A stretch of DNA of 64,000 bases from an uncultured Collinsella sp. (GTDB lineage Bacteria > Actinomycetota > Coriobacteriia > Coriobacteriales > Coriobacteriaceae), in assembly GCA_900768795.1 (NCBI GenBank), contig CAAGEH010000014.1:27551-91550 (forward strand), in the 5' to 3' direction. The notes beneath the pieces are model-generated. The model did not search any database. It saw only the letters and a program-made list of their open reading frames with translations, and was not told the DNA's origin. Made by a program: the position numbers and the translations under genes. This document shows, in pieces, positions 53,789 to 62,513 of this stretch. Each line of letters starts with the position of its first letter. Position 1 is the first letter of the stretch.

Positions 53789-54203
53789 GACCGCACCGTT
53801 AAGCGGGCTCTGTTAAACGTGTGGCGCTAAACGGCCCCGCTTTAGCTCGACTGCGTTATGTAGCTGCCGTGCAATCTTTTTTGTTGGATTTTCGGCTCCC
53901 CCCTCGTGTTCGATAGGTAAAAACTCGGGGGGGGCATCAAGGCGGATACGCGTGCGGGCGGAGCTGTTTTTAGTTTTTATTTATCCGCATGGGTTAAATA
54001 TTCGCAAAAAAGGATCGAATTGCGTGGATGAGTGGGTTCGTGCGATGTGAATAGGTGTGATGAATTTGACCAAAAACAAACAGGGCACTTTCAATTTTGT
54101 ATTGAATCGGATGCAAATAAACCAAAAGTAAACGTATAGTAATAACCATCGGTTATCAGATTGTTCTGATAAAAGGGATGGATACATCAACGGAGATTTC
54201 GCC
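53789..54203 (+). other. Gap between the operon and gntR
   Basis: No gene in 415 bases. A six-C run (53898-53903) and an eight-G run (53927-53934) could pair as a hairpin without a T-tract. An AT-rich region follows with TATAGT (54136-54141) as a possible -10 for gntR, then the palindrome at 54153. Confidence 0.4.
54153..54172. promoter_or_regulatory. Palindromic site upstream of gntR
   Basis: TTATCAGA (54153-54160), TTGT, TCTGATAA (54165-54172): perfect eight-base arms, 31 bp before the GntR ATG and just past a TATAGT -10. An autoregulatory operator is likely. Confidence 0.55.
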
Positions 54204-54944
54204 ATGGCCGATCAAACTGAGCTTGATTTCAGCGGTAGGGAACAGCTCTACTCGCAGCTCTACGACATCCTGTTTCAGGATATTATCGGTGGCGTTTACG
54301 CTGTGGGCGATCTTATCCCCTCCGAAAGCGAACTGATGCGCCGCTACGGTGTTTCGCGTGCCACCGCGCGCAAAGCCATGGAGATGCTTTCCAACAACGG
54401 TCTTATTCAGAAACGTCGCGGTAAAGGCTCCGAGGTTATAGCCAATATGCCCAACAGCTCGCTCAATCGTGTGACGAGCTATATGAAGAAAAACGTTGCC
54501 GACAACGTCGTTCCGCAAAAGCGCCTGCTCGATGCCTCCATCGTACCGATTCCCGAGCACGCCGCCACGGTGCTCAAGCTCAAGCCGGGCACGCCGTCGT
54601 ATCGTTTGCGCCGTGTGCGCTATTCCGGCGAGAAGCCCTTTTACCTCGAGACGCTGTATTACGAGGATGGATATGTCCCGCATATCATGGAGCGCGACTT
54701 TTCAAAGGAATCGTTGCGCGCGTATATCTACAACGTGTGCGGTATCAAGTGGACGCATGCATCGCAGGAGATCTATTCCGTGGTGGCCGATGCCGAGAAG
54801 GCGGAGCTCCTCAACATCAAACCGGGAGATCCATTGCTGTTTATCAAGCGCGTCTCGTTTGATGAGAGAGATGTGCCACGCGAATGTGTCGAGACCTACT
54901 TCAGGGGAGACCTCTATCATCTTGAGATCGAGCTCAACGACTAA
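54204..54944 (+). CDS. GntR-family regulator with UTRA domain
   Basis: 246 residues. The N-terminal winged helix is typical of the HutC subgroup (GVYAVGDLIPSESELMRRYG, VSRATARKAMEMLSNNGLIQ). The C-terminal UTRA domain binds small carbohydrates or phosphosugars (PFYLETLYYEDGYVP, SVVADAEKAELLNIKPGDPL). GGAG precedes the ATG by eight bases. It sits between the aldolase/PTS operon and the FSA gene and is the natural regulator of both, although no second copy of the palindrome upstream of it was found. Confidence 0.92.
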   Translation: MADQTELDFSGREQLYSQLYDILFQDIIGGVYAVGDLIPSESELMRRYGVSRATARKAMEMLSNNGLIQKRRGKGSEVIANMPNSSLNRVTSYMKKNVADNVVPQKRLLDASIVPIPEHAATVLKLKPGTPSYRLRRVRYSGEKPFYLETLYYEDGYVPHIMERDFSKESLRAYIYNVCGIKWTHASQEIYSVVADAEKAELLNIKPGDPLLFIKRVSFDERDVPRECVETYFRGDLYHLEIELND

Positions 54945-55164
54945 TCCTGTTCTTTCAGGGCTGTCGCGATTCGCGCGACACTGTTGCTCGATATTTATAC
55001 CGCTTACCGATGTAATCAACCGTTAAAGGACAATTCGAGAGATTCTGCAACTCGCGAACCAAAACCGATTCAAATAGTCTATTATACGAATATACGGACA
55101 AGTTGAACTAGAACTGATACGGCATGTCCTGAGTGGGATGTGCCAATCAAAGGAAGGAATACCT

Positions 55165-55875
55165 ATGGCAATCAAGGTCTTCGCCGACGGCGCCAACCTC
55201 GAGGGCATGCTCGAGATGCACGACGGCGGCAGCGTCCAGGGCTTCACCACCAACCCCTCGCTCATGAGGGCGGGCGGGGTCACCGACTACCGCGCGTTCG
55301 CCCGCGACGTGCTCGCCGCCATCAAGGACGTCCCGGTCTCCTTCGAGGTCTTCGCCGACGACCCCGAGGGCATGGAGGCGGAGGCCCGCGAGATCGCGAG
55401 CTGGGCGGACAACGTCTACGTCAAGATCCCCTGCGTGAACACGAGGGGCGAGTCCACCGCCGGGCTCGTGCGCAGGCTCTCCGCCGAGGGCGTCAAGGTC
55501 AACGTCACGACGATCTTCACCCCGGGGCAGGTCGACGAGGTCGTCGACGCCGTCTCCCCCGACACCCCCTCGATCGTGTCCGTCTTCGCCGGCCGCATCG
55601 CCGACACCGGCGTCGACCCGATGCCGCTCATGGCCGAGTCCGTCCGCAAGGCGGCCGCGAAGCCCGCGGCGGAGGTCCTCTGGGCGAGCACGCGCGAGCT
55701 GCTCAACATCTACCAGGCTGAGTCCGTGGGGTGCCAGATCATCACCGTCCCCAACGCCATCCTCGCCAAGCGGGGGAACGTCGGCAGGGACCTGTTCGGC
55801 TACTCGCTCGACACGGTCCGCGGCTTCGCGCGCGACATCGACGCCCTCGGCTTCCACATCCTCCCCGAGGAGTAG
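55165..55875 (+). CDS. Fructose-6-phosphate aldolase / transaldolase-like protein
   Basis: 236 residues, slightly longer than typical FSA (about 220). The Schiff-base Lys is Lys87 in NVYVKIPCVN, and GFTTNPSLMRAGG is the family motif near the N-terminus. AAGGA precedes the ATG at 55165. It carries out reversible aldol cleavage of fructose-6-phosphate or a similar ketose phosphate; some members act only on other substrates. Codon use is unlike its neighbours: nearly every third position is G or C, and AGG is used for Arg where neighbours use CGC or CGT. This suggests recent transfer from a higher-GC relative. Two terminators follow. Confidence 0.9.
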   Translation: MAIKVFADGANLEGMLEMHDGGSVQGFTTNPSLMRAGGVTDYRAFARDVLAAIKDVPVSFEVFADDPEGMEAEAREIASWADNVYVKIPCVNTRGESTAGLVRRLSAEGVKVNVTTIFTPGQVDEVVDAVSPDTPSIVSVFAGRIADTGVDPMPLMAESVRKAAAKPAAEVLWASTRELLNIYQAESVGCQIITVPNAILAKRGNVGRDLFGYSLDTVRGFARDIDALGFHILPEE

Positions 55876-55964
55876 CGCCCGTTTTTCCGGCGGCGCTTTC
55901 GGCTACCGAGAGCGCCCAGGCGTCTTCTCGTTTGCCGTTTTGTTCCTCTGTCCCTTCTTTCCGG

Positions 55965-56001
55965 ACGGCAAAAGCCCATATCCGGCTCGGGCTTTTGCCG
56001 T
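55965..56001 (+). terminator. First terminator after the FSA gene
   Basis: ACGGCAAAAGCCC (55965-55977) pairs perfectly with GGGCTTTTGCCGT (55989-56001), followed by TTGAT. Confidence 0.7.
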
Positions 56002-56036
56002 TTGATATTACTTAGCAGCTGGTCCATGCGCTTGGT

Positions 56037-56096
56037 TCCTACACGACACTCAGGATCATCCGTAGCTCCGATAACAGGCTGCTTTCCTACAAGAGA
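56037..56096 (+). repeat. Repeat module before a terminator (copy A)
   Basis: TCCTACACGACA (56037-56048), AGCTCCGATAA (56064-56074) and TCCTACAAGAGA (56085-56096) precede a terminator. The first two motifs recur at 60003-60031, also just before a terminator. Confidence 0.5.
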
Positions 56097-56135
56097 AGGC
56101 CACGTCCCGTATGGGTCGCGGCCTTCTCGTTTTTT
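56093..56135 (+). terminator. Second terminator after the FSA gene
   Basis: GAGAAGGCC (56093-56101) pairs with GGCCTTCTC (56120-56128), followed by GTTTTTT. Confidence 0.8.
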
Positions 56136-56153
56136 GTACCGACGTACTCGAAT

Positions 56154-58589
56154 CTAATACGTTTGTTTTCGTGCCTGCAGCTCGGATGTGCGTTCGGCGA
56201 TCTCTTCGCGGCTAAATCCAGCCTCTGCCATGGCGTCCTCGATCGGCATGCGCTCGACGATATAACAATGGTGGATTTTGTGATTGCGTGCGAAGTCCTC
56301 CGGGATCGTCTCGGCCGTGATGTCGGTGAGAACGACACCCGCACGTGCAAGCTTGCGCACCTCGGGGCGGAATCCGCGCAGATTGCACGAGAAAATCGCG
56401 TGGCCTTCGAGGGAGAGCAGACGCGAGACGCCGATGAGCAGCTCAACGTGGTCGCGCTGCACATCCCATGTGCGATTTCCCATCTTTGAGGAGTTGGAGA
56501 ACGTGGGCGGATCGACGAATATCAGATCCCAGCGGTGGATTGTCTGGCGCTGCTCTCGAATCCAGCTCAAGACATCCGCGCGCACAAAATGGTGCTCGGG
56601 ACCGGTGAAGCCGTTGAGGCGCATGTTCTTTTCCGCCCAGTCGAGATATGTGTTTGAGAGGTCGACGGTGACGGTTTCTTCCACTCCGGCATCAGCTGCG
56701 TAGCAGGTGGCCGTGCCGGTATAGGCGAACAGATTGAGAAAGCGCCTTGCGTCTTTGGCGTGCTCGCGTACGAGCGCGCGCGTCACGCGGTGGTCGAGGA
56801 AGATGCCCACATCGAGGTAATCGTCGAAGTTGACGGCAAATCTGAGCCCTCCTTCTTCGATAAGCGGCAGCTTGCGGCGCGCGATGTTTGCGCGTTCGCC
56901 CGAGCTGCCGTTTCCCTGCTTGCCGTACTGCGAGCCTCCGCGCGACTGTATGCGGGTCTTGGCGTGCACGTTTTGCGGCAACACGTTGAGAATGCGCGGG
57001 GCGATGGCGAGGATGTCGAGCATGCGTGCCTGCGCGAGTGCGGGGTCGATGGTCTTGGGCGCGGCATATTCAGCGATGACGAGCCAACGCTCGGGCTCGC
57101 CCGTCGCAGAGGTCTCGGCGCTTTGGAAAAGGTCGATCGCCGCCGAGTAGTCGGGCAGGTCGGCATCGTAAACGCGGTAGCAGCTCACGCTTTCGCGACG
57201 CGCCCATTTGCGACGGGCTCGCGCATTTTTGCGCAGACGATTGGCGAACTGAGCTGATTCGGGGATGAGCACGGGGACGGGCTTGCCGTCTCCCAAGTCG
57301 AGTTCTGTTACGGGGGAGGGGACGCCCACGTGCGCGCCCGCGTTGTTCTCGCTGTCGTCATCTTTGGGGGCGCTTCCATCGATTGCTGGCAGCGATTTCT
57401 CGCCGGTTCGATAGGTAAGTATGAGTGCATCCTCGTTGTTGGGCTTGACCTCGATGCGCGCATCGGGCTCCGCGTTCAGGACGCGACCGATGAGCTCATC
57501 GGCGGTAAGCGCTGCTACGGGCGCGTTTTCCAGTTCGGACGCAGCGGCAAGGGAGCTCACAAAGGTGAGCATATCGTGAACCTGCTCTACGGGTGTTTCG
57601 AGCGTGTCGCCTACGAGTACGACTCCGTTGGTTGCTCCCGTATGGCTGAGTACGGACTTGGGTTTTGCGGCGCAGAATTCGACAAAGCGGGCAACGCCGG
57701 CAGCCTTAACCATGCGCTCGGCGTATTTGCGCGTCTTGGTGTTGACATCCGCGGCGATGATGCGCGCCTCACGGTCACGAGCCGCTTCCTCGCGCTCGTG
57801 CGCCTCCGCGCGGACCGATTCCCAGGTTTCGGGTTCATGCAGCCGCGTTCCCTCAAACCCCCATTTGGGACGCATCGCGCCCGGAGCACGGTCCATGAGC
57901 TGCTGTGCCGCTTCGATCAGCAAACCGCCGCCGGCGCACGAGAAGTCGATGAGCGCAGGGCGCGCCCCCGTTTCGTAGTCATCTGCCGTGAGCTCTCGCG
58001 CGCAGAGGTCGGTCCAGCCCACCTGCGCGAGCACGAGTGCGGCGTAGTCGGGGCGAAGCACGTGGGCGGAAGGTCCTTTAGGCGTGCGCGTCGCGGCAGG
58101 TGGCAGGCGCTTGAAGAGCGGCTCGCCCGAAAGGTCGAGATTGAGGCTCGCGCGTTTTTGGCGGAGTGACAGCAGGATGCGAACATCAGGGTCGGTGGGG
58201 TCGGAATCGGGTCGTTTGCCGGTTTCGTCGACAAGGCGGTCGCAGATTGCATCCTTGACGCGCAAAGAAGAGAAATGCGTGTTGCGAAGCTCGTCGGTTA
58301 CTCCGCGCGCGCTGACGGAGAAGCTTGCGCCGGGGTTCAGGATGTCCTCCCACGCGATGTTGTAGGTCGCCTCATAGAGCGCATTGGAGTTTGGTGCTTC
58401 AAAGCGCTCGAGCACGGTGAACACGCGGCTTGCCAGACGCGAGAACATGCAGGCACGATAGGCGTCGAGCATCGTTCCCTCAAAGGTCGCGCGCCCCTTG
58501 AGCTTGCGGACGTGCCCAAGCCCGAGCTTGCGCAGCTCGTCGGCAAGTGCGTCTTCAAAACCTTCGGGGCAGCTTGCGTAGAATTCCAT
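56154..58589 (-). CDS. RlmKL-like 23S rRNA methyltransferase with a degenerate N-terminal half
   Basis: 811 residues. Residues about 1-170 contain a THUMP domain, then an RlmL-like methyltransferase, and the C-terminal third is RlmK-like. In the RlmL half the SAM motif DPMCGSGT reads DFSCAGGG, and the catalytic NPPYG is absent: TNGVVLVGDTLETPVE stands near its place. In the RlmK half motif I (FLNLFAYTGTATCYA) and the VDPPTFSNS motif are intact. So one methylation, m7G2069, is likely kept and m2G2445 lost. It starts at 58589 behind GAAAGG. It lies between unrelated units and is monocistronic. Confidence 0.85.
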   Translation of the reverse strand: MEFYASCPEGFEDALADELRKLGLGHVRKLKGRATFEGTMLDAYRACMFSRLASRVFTVLERFEAPNSNALYEATYNIAWEDILNPGASFSVSARGVTDELRNTHFSSLRVKDAICDRLVDETGKRPDSDPTDPDVRILLSLRQKRASLNLDLSGEPLFKRLPPAATRTPKGPSAHVLRPDYAALVLAQVGWTDLCARELTADDYETGARPALIDFSCAGGGLLIEAAQQLMDRAPGAMRPKWGFEGTRLHEPETWESVRAEAHEREEAARDREARIIAADVNTKTRKYAERMVKAAGVARFVEFCAAKPKSVLSHTGATNGVVLVGDTLETPVEQVHDMLTFVSSLAAASELENAPVAALTADELIGRVLNAEPDARIEVKPNNEDALILTYRTGEKSLPAIDGSAPKDDDSENNAGAHVGVPSPVTELDLGDGKPVPVLIPESAQFANRLRKNARARRKWARRESVSCYRVYDADLPDYSAAIDLFQSAETSATGEPERWLVIAEYAAPKTIDPALAQARMLDILAIAPRILNVLPQNVHAKTRIQSRGGSQYGKQGNGSSGERANIARRKLPLIEEGGLRFAVNFDDYLDVGIFLDHRVTRALVREHAKDARRFLNLFAYTGTATCYAADAGVEETVTVDLSNTYLDWAEKNMRLNGFTGPEHHFVRADVLSWIREQRQTIHRWDLIFVDPPTFSNSSKMGNRTWDVQRDHVELLIGVSRLLSLEGHAIFSCNLRGFRPEVRKLARAGVVLTDITAETIPEDFARNHKIHHCYIVERMPIEDAMAEAGFSREEIAERTSELQARKQTY

Positions 58590-58772
58590 GGTTGCCTTTC
58601 ATGCGGCGCGGGCGCTGCGCTCGTTCCGTTGTCTATACGCGGTGCGCACGCGTGTTGTGTTCGCGCGTATGTATCGTTCAATTTTGATGGGTCGCGGGCG
58701 TGTTCGCGTGGCGACACCGTCCATTATAAAATGGTGCGAAAAACATGCCCGTCCGAAAGGCGTAAAAGCGCA

Positions 58773-59969
58773 ATGCATCAGACCATCTCAAATTCCCAAA
58801 AGGCACAGCCTCAAGAATCCGCGACGCTCTTCTTTGATGTTGGCGGAACGCTTATCTAGTATCCACCGAGCATGAATATCGGCGAGGCGGTGCGCATCAC
58901 CAGGCCCACCCCGCGCGTTCATGAGGCGTTTCGCCGTTTGCGCGAGCGCGGTCATGTGGCGTTTGTTTGCACGGGTCGCCCCATATGTCTGATTGCCCCC
59001 CCCTCGCTTTTGGAGCTCGAGCCGGCGGGAATCATCAGCTCGGCGGGCGCTTACGTCACCATCGATGGGAAACGCGTGTTTCAGAATTCGATTGAGCCTG
59101 CACTGCTGCATTAAACGGTCGATAGGCTTATCGAGCTTAAATGTGATGTCTTGTTTGAGTCGAGCGACCAATGCGTGTGCTTGGTTTCATCGGACAATTC
59201 GACCGCCTCGACGTTCGGAATGCCCGTGGTGCACACATTTGATGAGATGGCTGCGGAGGTGCCCGACCTCTCGTTCAATAAATTCTCCTATGAACGCGAT
59301 TCGCTCGATAAGCTGATGCGGGAGCGTACGTGGTTCGCCGAGCATTACGATATCTGCGATTTGGGCGTCGGCACCGGCGAGATGACGGTCAAGGGCATCA
59401 ACAAGGCGACGGGAATCGAACGCGCGCTGGCATGCTTAGGGAGAACGAAGCGGAACAGCTACGCGTTTGGCGATTCGGAAAACGATCTTCCCATGCTTGG
59501 CGCGGTTGAGACGAGCATCGCTATGGGAAATGCGTTACCGCAGGTAAAAGCTATTGCCGACTACGTGACCGACCCTGCTACCGAAGACGGCGCCGTTACC
59601 GCCATGGAGTACTTCGGTCTGTTCTATCTTTTCACCGCATTTGCTGCTTATATCGCCAACCCTGCTCTGGTCGTTAAGACCGCTGGTGGCGACAACGTCA
59701 TCGTGTACGCACTCACCTGCGCCCTCTCCTTTGCCGTCGGCGTCACCATCGTCTACAACGGCGTTCGTATGATTCTTGCCGACCTCGTTCCGGCTTTCCA
59801 GGGCATCTCCAACAAGCTCATCCCCGGTGCTATTCCCGCAGTCGACTGCGCTATCTTCTTCCCCTATGCTCCGACGGCTGTGATTCTCGCCATCCTCATT
59901 GTGGTCGCATTCGCTCCCAACTTCATTAAGACCAAGGGCGCTGTTATCAATCACGTTGAGGAAGAGTAA
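58773..59969 (+). pseudogene. Chimeric pseudogene: HAD phosphatase joined to a PTS EIIC fragment
   Basis: A single reading frame from the ATG at 58773 with two in-frame stops (TAG 58857-58859, TAA 59112-59114). The first 275 codons are a Cof-type HAD phosphatase: the nucleophile motif reads FFDVGGTLI, lacking the second Asp, yet CTGRP and GDSENDLPMLG are kept. After MEYFGL (about 59612) the frame passes directly into UlaA-like sequence (FTAFAAYIANPAL, then LADLVPAFQGISNKLIP and FFPYAPTAVILAI), about 113 residues ending at a TAA. This is a different EIIC from the one at 50684. A deletion joining a phosphatase to a permease gene is the simplest explanation. Confidence 0.8.
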
Positions 59970-60002
59970 CGCCTAAAACAGAAATATGCCCTACGCGGGC
60001 GG

Positions 60003-60031
60003 AGCTCCGATAATCTAGCTCCTACACGACA
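60003..60031 (+). repeat. Repeat module before a terminator (copy B)
   Basis: AGCTCCGATAA (60003-60013) and TCCTACACGACA (60020-60031), directly before the terminator at 60032. Compare copy A at 56037. Confidence 0.5.
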
Positions 60032-60067
60032 AAAGGCGGTTCCCATCTGCTAGGGAGCCGCCTTTTT
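60032..60067. terminator. Terminator between the pseudogene and tex
   Basis: AAAGGCGGTTCCC (60032-60044) pairs with GGGAGCCGCCTTT (60053-60065) with one mismatch or G-U pair, ending TTTTT. It can serve both strands. Confidence 0.8.
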
Positions 60068-60097
60068 GCTGCCGGTTTTGCGATTTTGAGGTGTCGC

Positions 60098-62245
60098 TTA
60101 CTTTGGCTCGATCATGCTGAGTGAAATCTTCTTTCGATCGCGGTCGACTTTTTCGACCCATACCTCCACGGTGTCTCCGACGCGCACGATATCGCTCGGA
60201 TGCTTGACAAAGCGGTTCGCCATTTTTGAGATGTGTACGAGTCCGTCTTGATGCACGCCGATGTCGACAAACGCTCCGAAGTCGACGACGTTGCGTACGG
60301 TTCCCTTGAGCTTCATACCGGGTTTGAGGTCCTCGATGGAGAGGGCTGAGCGGCTAAAAACGACCTCGGGAGCATCATCGCGTGGGTCGCGTCCCGGTTT
60401 CTTGAGCTCATCGACAATATCGATGAGCGTCAAAACGCCACAGCCGACCTCGCCTGCAACCTCCCCGATGCTTCCGATGCGACGTTCGATATCGGGCACG
60501 CCGCCGTGGGCAAGCTCGCTCGTTTTGACTCCGGCGCGCTTGAGCACCTCATGTGCCACCTCGTAGCTTTCGGGGTGCACGCTTGTGACGTCAAGCGGAT
60601 CATTACCGCCCGAGATGCGCAAAAAGCCCGCGGCATTGAGGAACGCTTTCGGTCCAAGCTTGGGAACCTTTTTGAACTGCTTGCGGTCGGTGAACGGTCC
60701 GTTCTCCTCGCGATACGCCACGATATTTTTTGCCACAGCGGGTGTGATGCCCGACACATAGCCGAGCAAGCTTGCGCTTGCGGTGTTCACGTCGACGCCC
60801 ACGCGATTGACGACGTCTTCTACGACATTGCCCAAGGAGCGGGCGAGCTCTGTCTGGTCGAGGTCGTGCTGGTACTGGCCGACGCCGATGGATTGCGGCG
60901 GGATTTTTACGAGTTCCGCCAGCGGGTCCTGCAGACGATGTCCCAGGCTCAGGGCGCCGCGGACGGTGACGTCAAGATCGGGATACTCCTGCGTTGCCAG
61001 CTCTGATGCCGAGTAGACCGAGGCACCGGCCTCGTTGACGATGGTGTAGCGCAAGCTCGGGGCCTCTTCGGCGATAAACTCCGAGACAACCTCTTCGGTC
61101 TCGCGGCTTGCGGTGCCGTTGCCGATTACGATGGTGTTGACCTGGTCTTTTTTGACAAGACGGGCAAGCTCGCGCTTGGTGCCCGCCACGTCCGCACGCG
61201 GCTTTGTGGGATAGACCACGCTATGGTCGAGCAGCTTGCCCGTCTCATCCATCACGGCGATCTTGCAGCCTGTACGATATCCCGGGTCGAGGGCGAGCAC
61301 GCGCGCACCGTGTACCGGGCGGGCGGACAGCAGCCCCTCGAGATTCTTTGCAAAGATGCCGATGGCGTCGGTCTGCGCACGAACGGTCAGCTTTGCGCGC
61401 GCCTCGCGTTCAAGCGACGGAGCCATAAGGCGCTTGTATCCGTCGGCAATAGCGGCATCGAATATGGGAGCGAATACGCCTTGGCGGCGCGGCCATCGGC
61501 TGCCGAGCCGTGCCGTGGCTGCTTCGGTATCGACGTTTACGCGCACGCGGAGTTTACCCTCGCGTTCGCCTCGGTCGATGGCCAGCACGCGGTGATTGGG
61601 GATGCGCCGGAGCGGCTCGTCATAATGGTAATAGGGCTCGTAAGGCGTCTTTTCGTTTTCATCGGTGGCCTCGACCACGATGTCGGCGGTATTTTGCGTA
61701 AAAGCGCGCAGATCGGCGACATTTTCGGGGTCTTCGGCAACTGTTTCGGCGACGACGTCTGCGGCGCCCGCGAGTGCGCGCTCGGGCGTGTCGAACCCTG
61801 CGTCGGGGTTGACGTAGGCTGCGGCGGCATCGAGTGCACTGCCCTTGACGGACGCCTGCATGATAATCATGTTCGCAAGCGGCTCAAGCCCTGCCTCGCG
61901 GGCCTTTTGCGCGCGGGTCAGGCGCTTTTTGCGATAGGGCTTGTAGAGGTCCTCGACGCGTTGCAACTGGGTGGCGGACTCGATTTCGGATCTGAGTTCG
62001 GGCGTGAGCTTGCCCTGCGCATCGATGAGTGTGATGACGTCCTGCTTGCGTTGCTCGAGATTGCGCAGATAAGTGAGTCGCTCATCGAGTGCACGCAGTG
62101 CGACATCGTCCAAATTGCCCGTGGCTTCTTTTCGATAACGGGCGATAAACGGAATGGTGTTTCCCTCGTCGATAAGCTTGACGGCCGCTTCGACGTTGGA
62201 TGGCTTAAGGTTGAGTTCGTGAGCGAGCTGGCTTGTTAGGTCCAT
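60098..62245 (-). CDS. tex: Tex-family RNA-binding transcription accessory protein
   Basis: 715 residues, the usual Tex length. N-terminal helical Tex domain (LAHELNLKPSNVEAAVKLID), YqgF/RNase-H-like core (VLALDPGYRTGCKIAVMDET), helix-hairpin-helix region (VDVNTASASLLGYVSGITPA) and a C-terminal S1 domain (GMKLKGTVRNVVDFGAFVDI). It binds nucleic acids and associates with RNA polymerase. AAGGAG precedes the ATG at 62245. It is monocistronic, ending near the bidirectional terminator. Confidence 0.96.
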   Translation of the reverse strand: MDLTSQLAHELNLKPSNVEAAVKLIDEGNTIPFIARYRKEATGNLDDVALRALDERLTYLRNLEQRKQDVITLIDAQGKLTPELRSEIESATQLQRVEDLYKPYRKKRLTRAQKAREAGLEPLANMIIMQASVKGSALDAAAAYVNPDAGFDTPERALAGAADVVAETVAEDPENVADLRAFTQNTADIVVEATDENEKTPYEPYYHYDEPLRRIPNHRVLAIDRGEREGKLRVRVNVDTEAATARLGSRWPRRQGVFAPIFDAAIADGYKRLMAPSLEREARAKLTVRAQTDAIGIFAKNLEGLLSARPVHGARVLALDPGYRTGCKIAVMDETGKLLDHSVVYPTKPRADVAGTKRELARLVKKDQVNTIVIGNGTASRETEEVVSEFIAEEAPSLRYTIVNEAGASVYSASELATQEYPDLDVTVRGALSLGHRLQDPLAELVKIPPQSIGVGQYQHDLDQTELARSLGNVVEDVVNRVGVDVNTASASLLGYVSGITPAVAKNIVAYREENGPFTDRKQFKKVPKLGPKAFLNAAGFLRISGGNDPLDVTSVHPESYEVAHEVLKRAGVKTSELAHGGVPDIERRIGSIGEVAGEVGCGVLTLIDIVDELKKPGRDPRDDAPEVVFSRSALSIEDLKPGMKLKGTVRNVVDFGAFVDIGVHQDGLVHISKMANRFVKHPSDIVRVGDTVEVWVEKVDRDRKKISLSMIEPK

Positions 62246-62423
62246 GGGACTCCTTGGGTTGTTCTGGTGCGCGTGCGGCGCAGGGCTATCAAGGATACCA
62301 CCCGGTTTGCTGGGTTCGGTTTAGAGCGTTCGGTGCGGCGCCTATCTTTCGCGGAGCCTTTTGAAATTGAGGCGTGAGCCTTGAACCCTGAATTCACGCG
62401 CCTCGTCATTCGCTATAAAACGA

Positions 62424-62458
62424 ACGCCCCCATGGCTCGTCGTGAACCGCGGGGGCGT
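62424..62458 (-). terminator. Terminator of the third ABC gene
   Basis: ACGCCCCC (62424-62431) pairs with GGGGGCGT (62451-62458); on the minus strand TCGTTTTAT follows. The rest of the gap to tex shows no gene. Confidence 0.7.
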
Positions 62459-62513
62459 GTGCATTAAGGGGCTGATGCAAGGATCGTCTTGGGTCGAAGA
62501 CCCGGGGCCCGAC

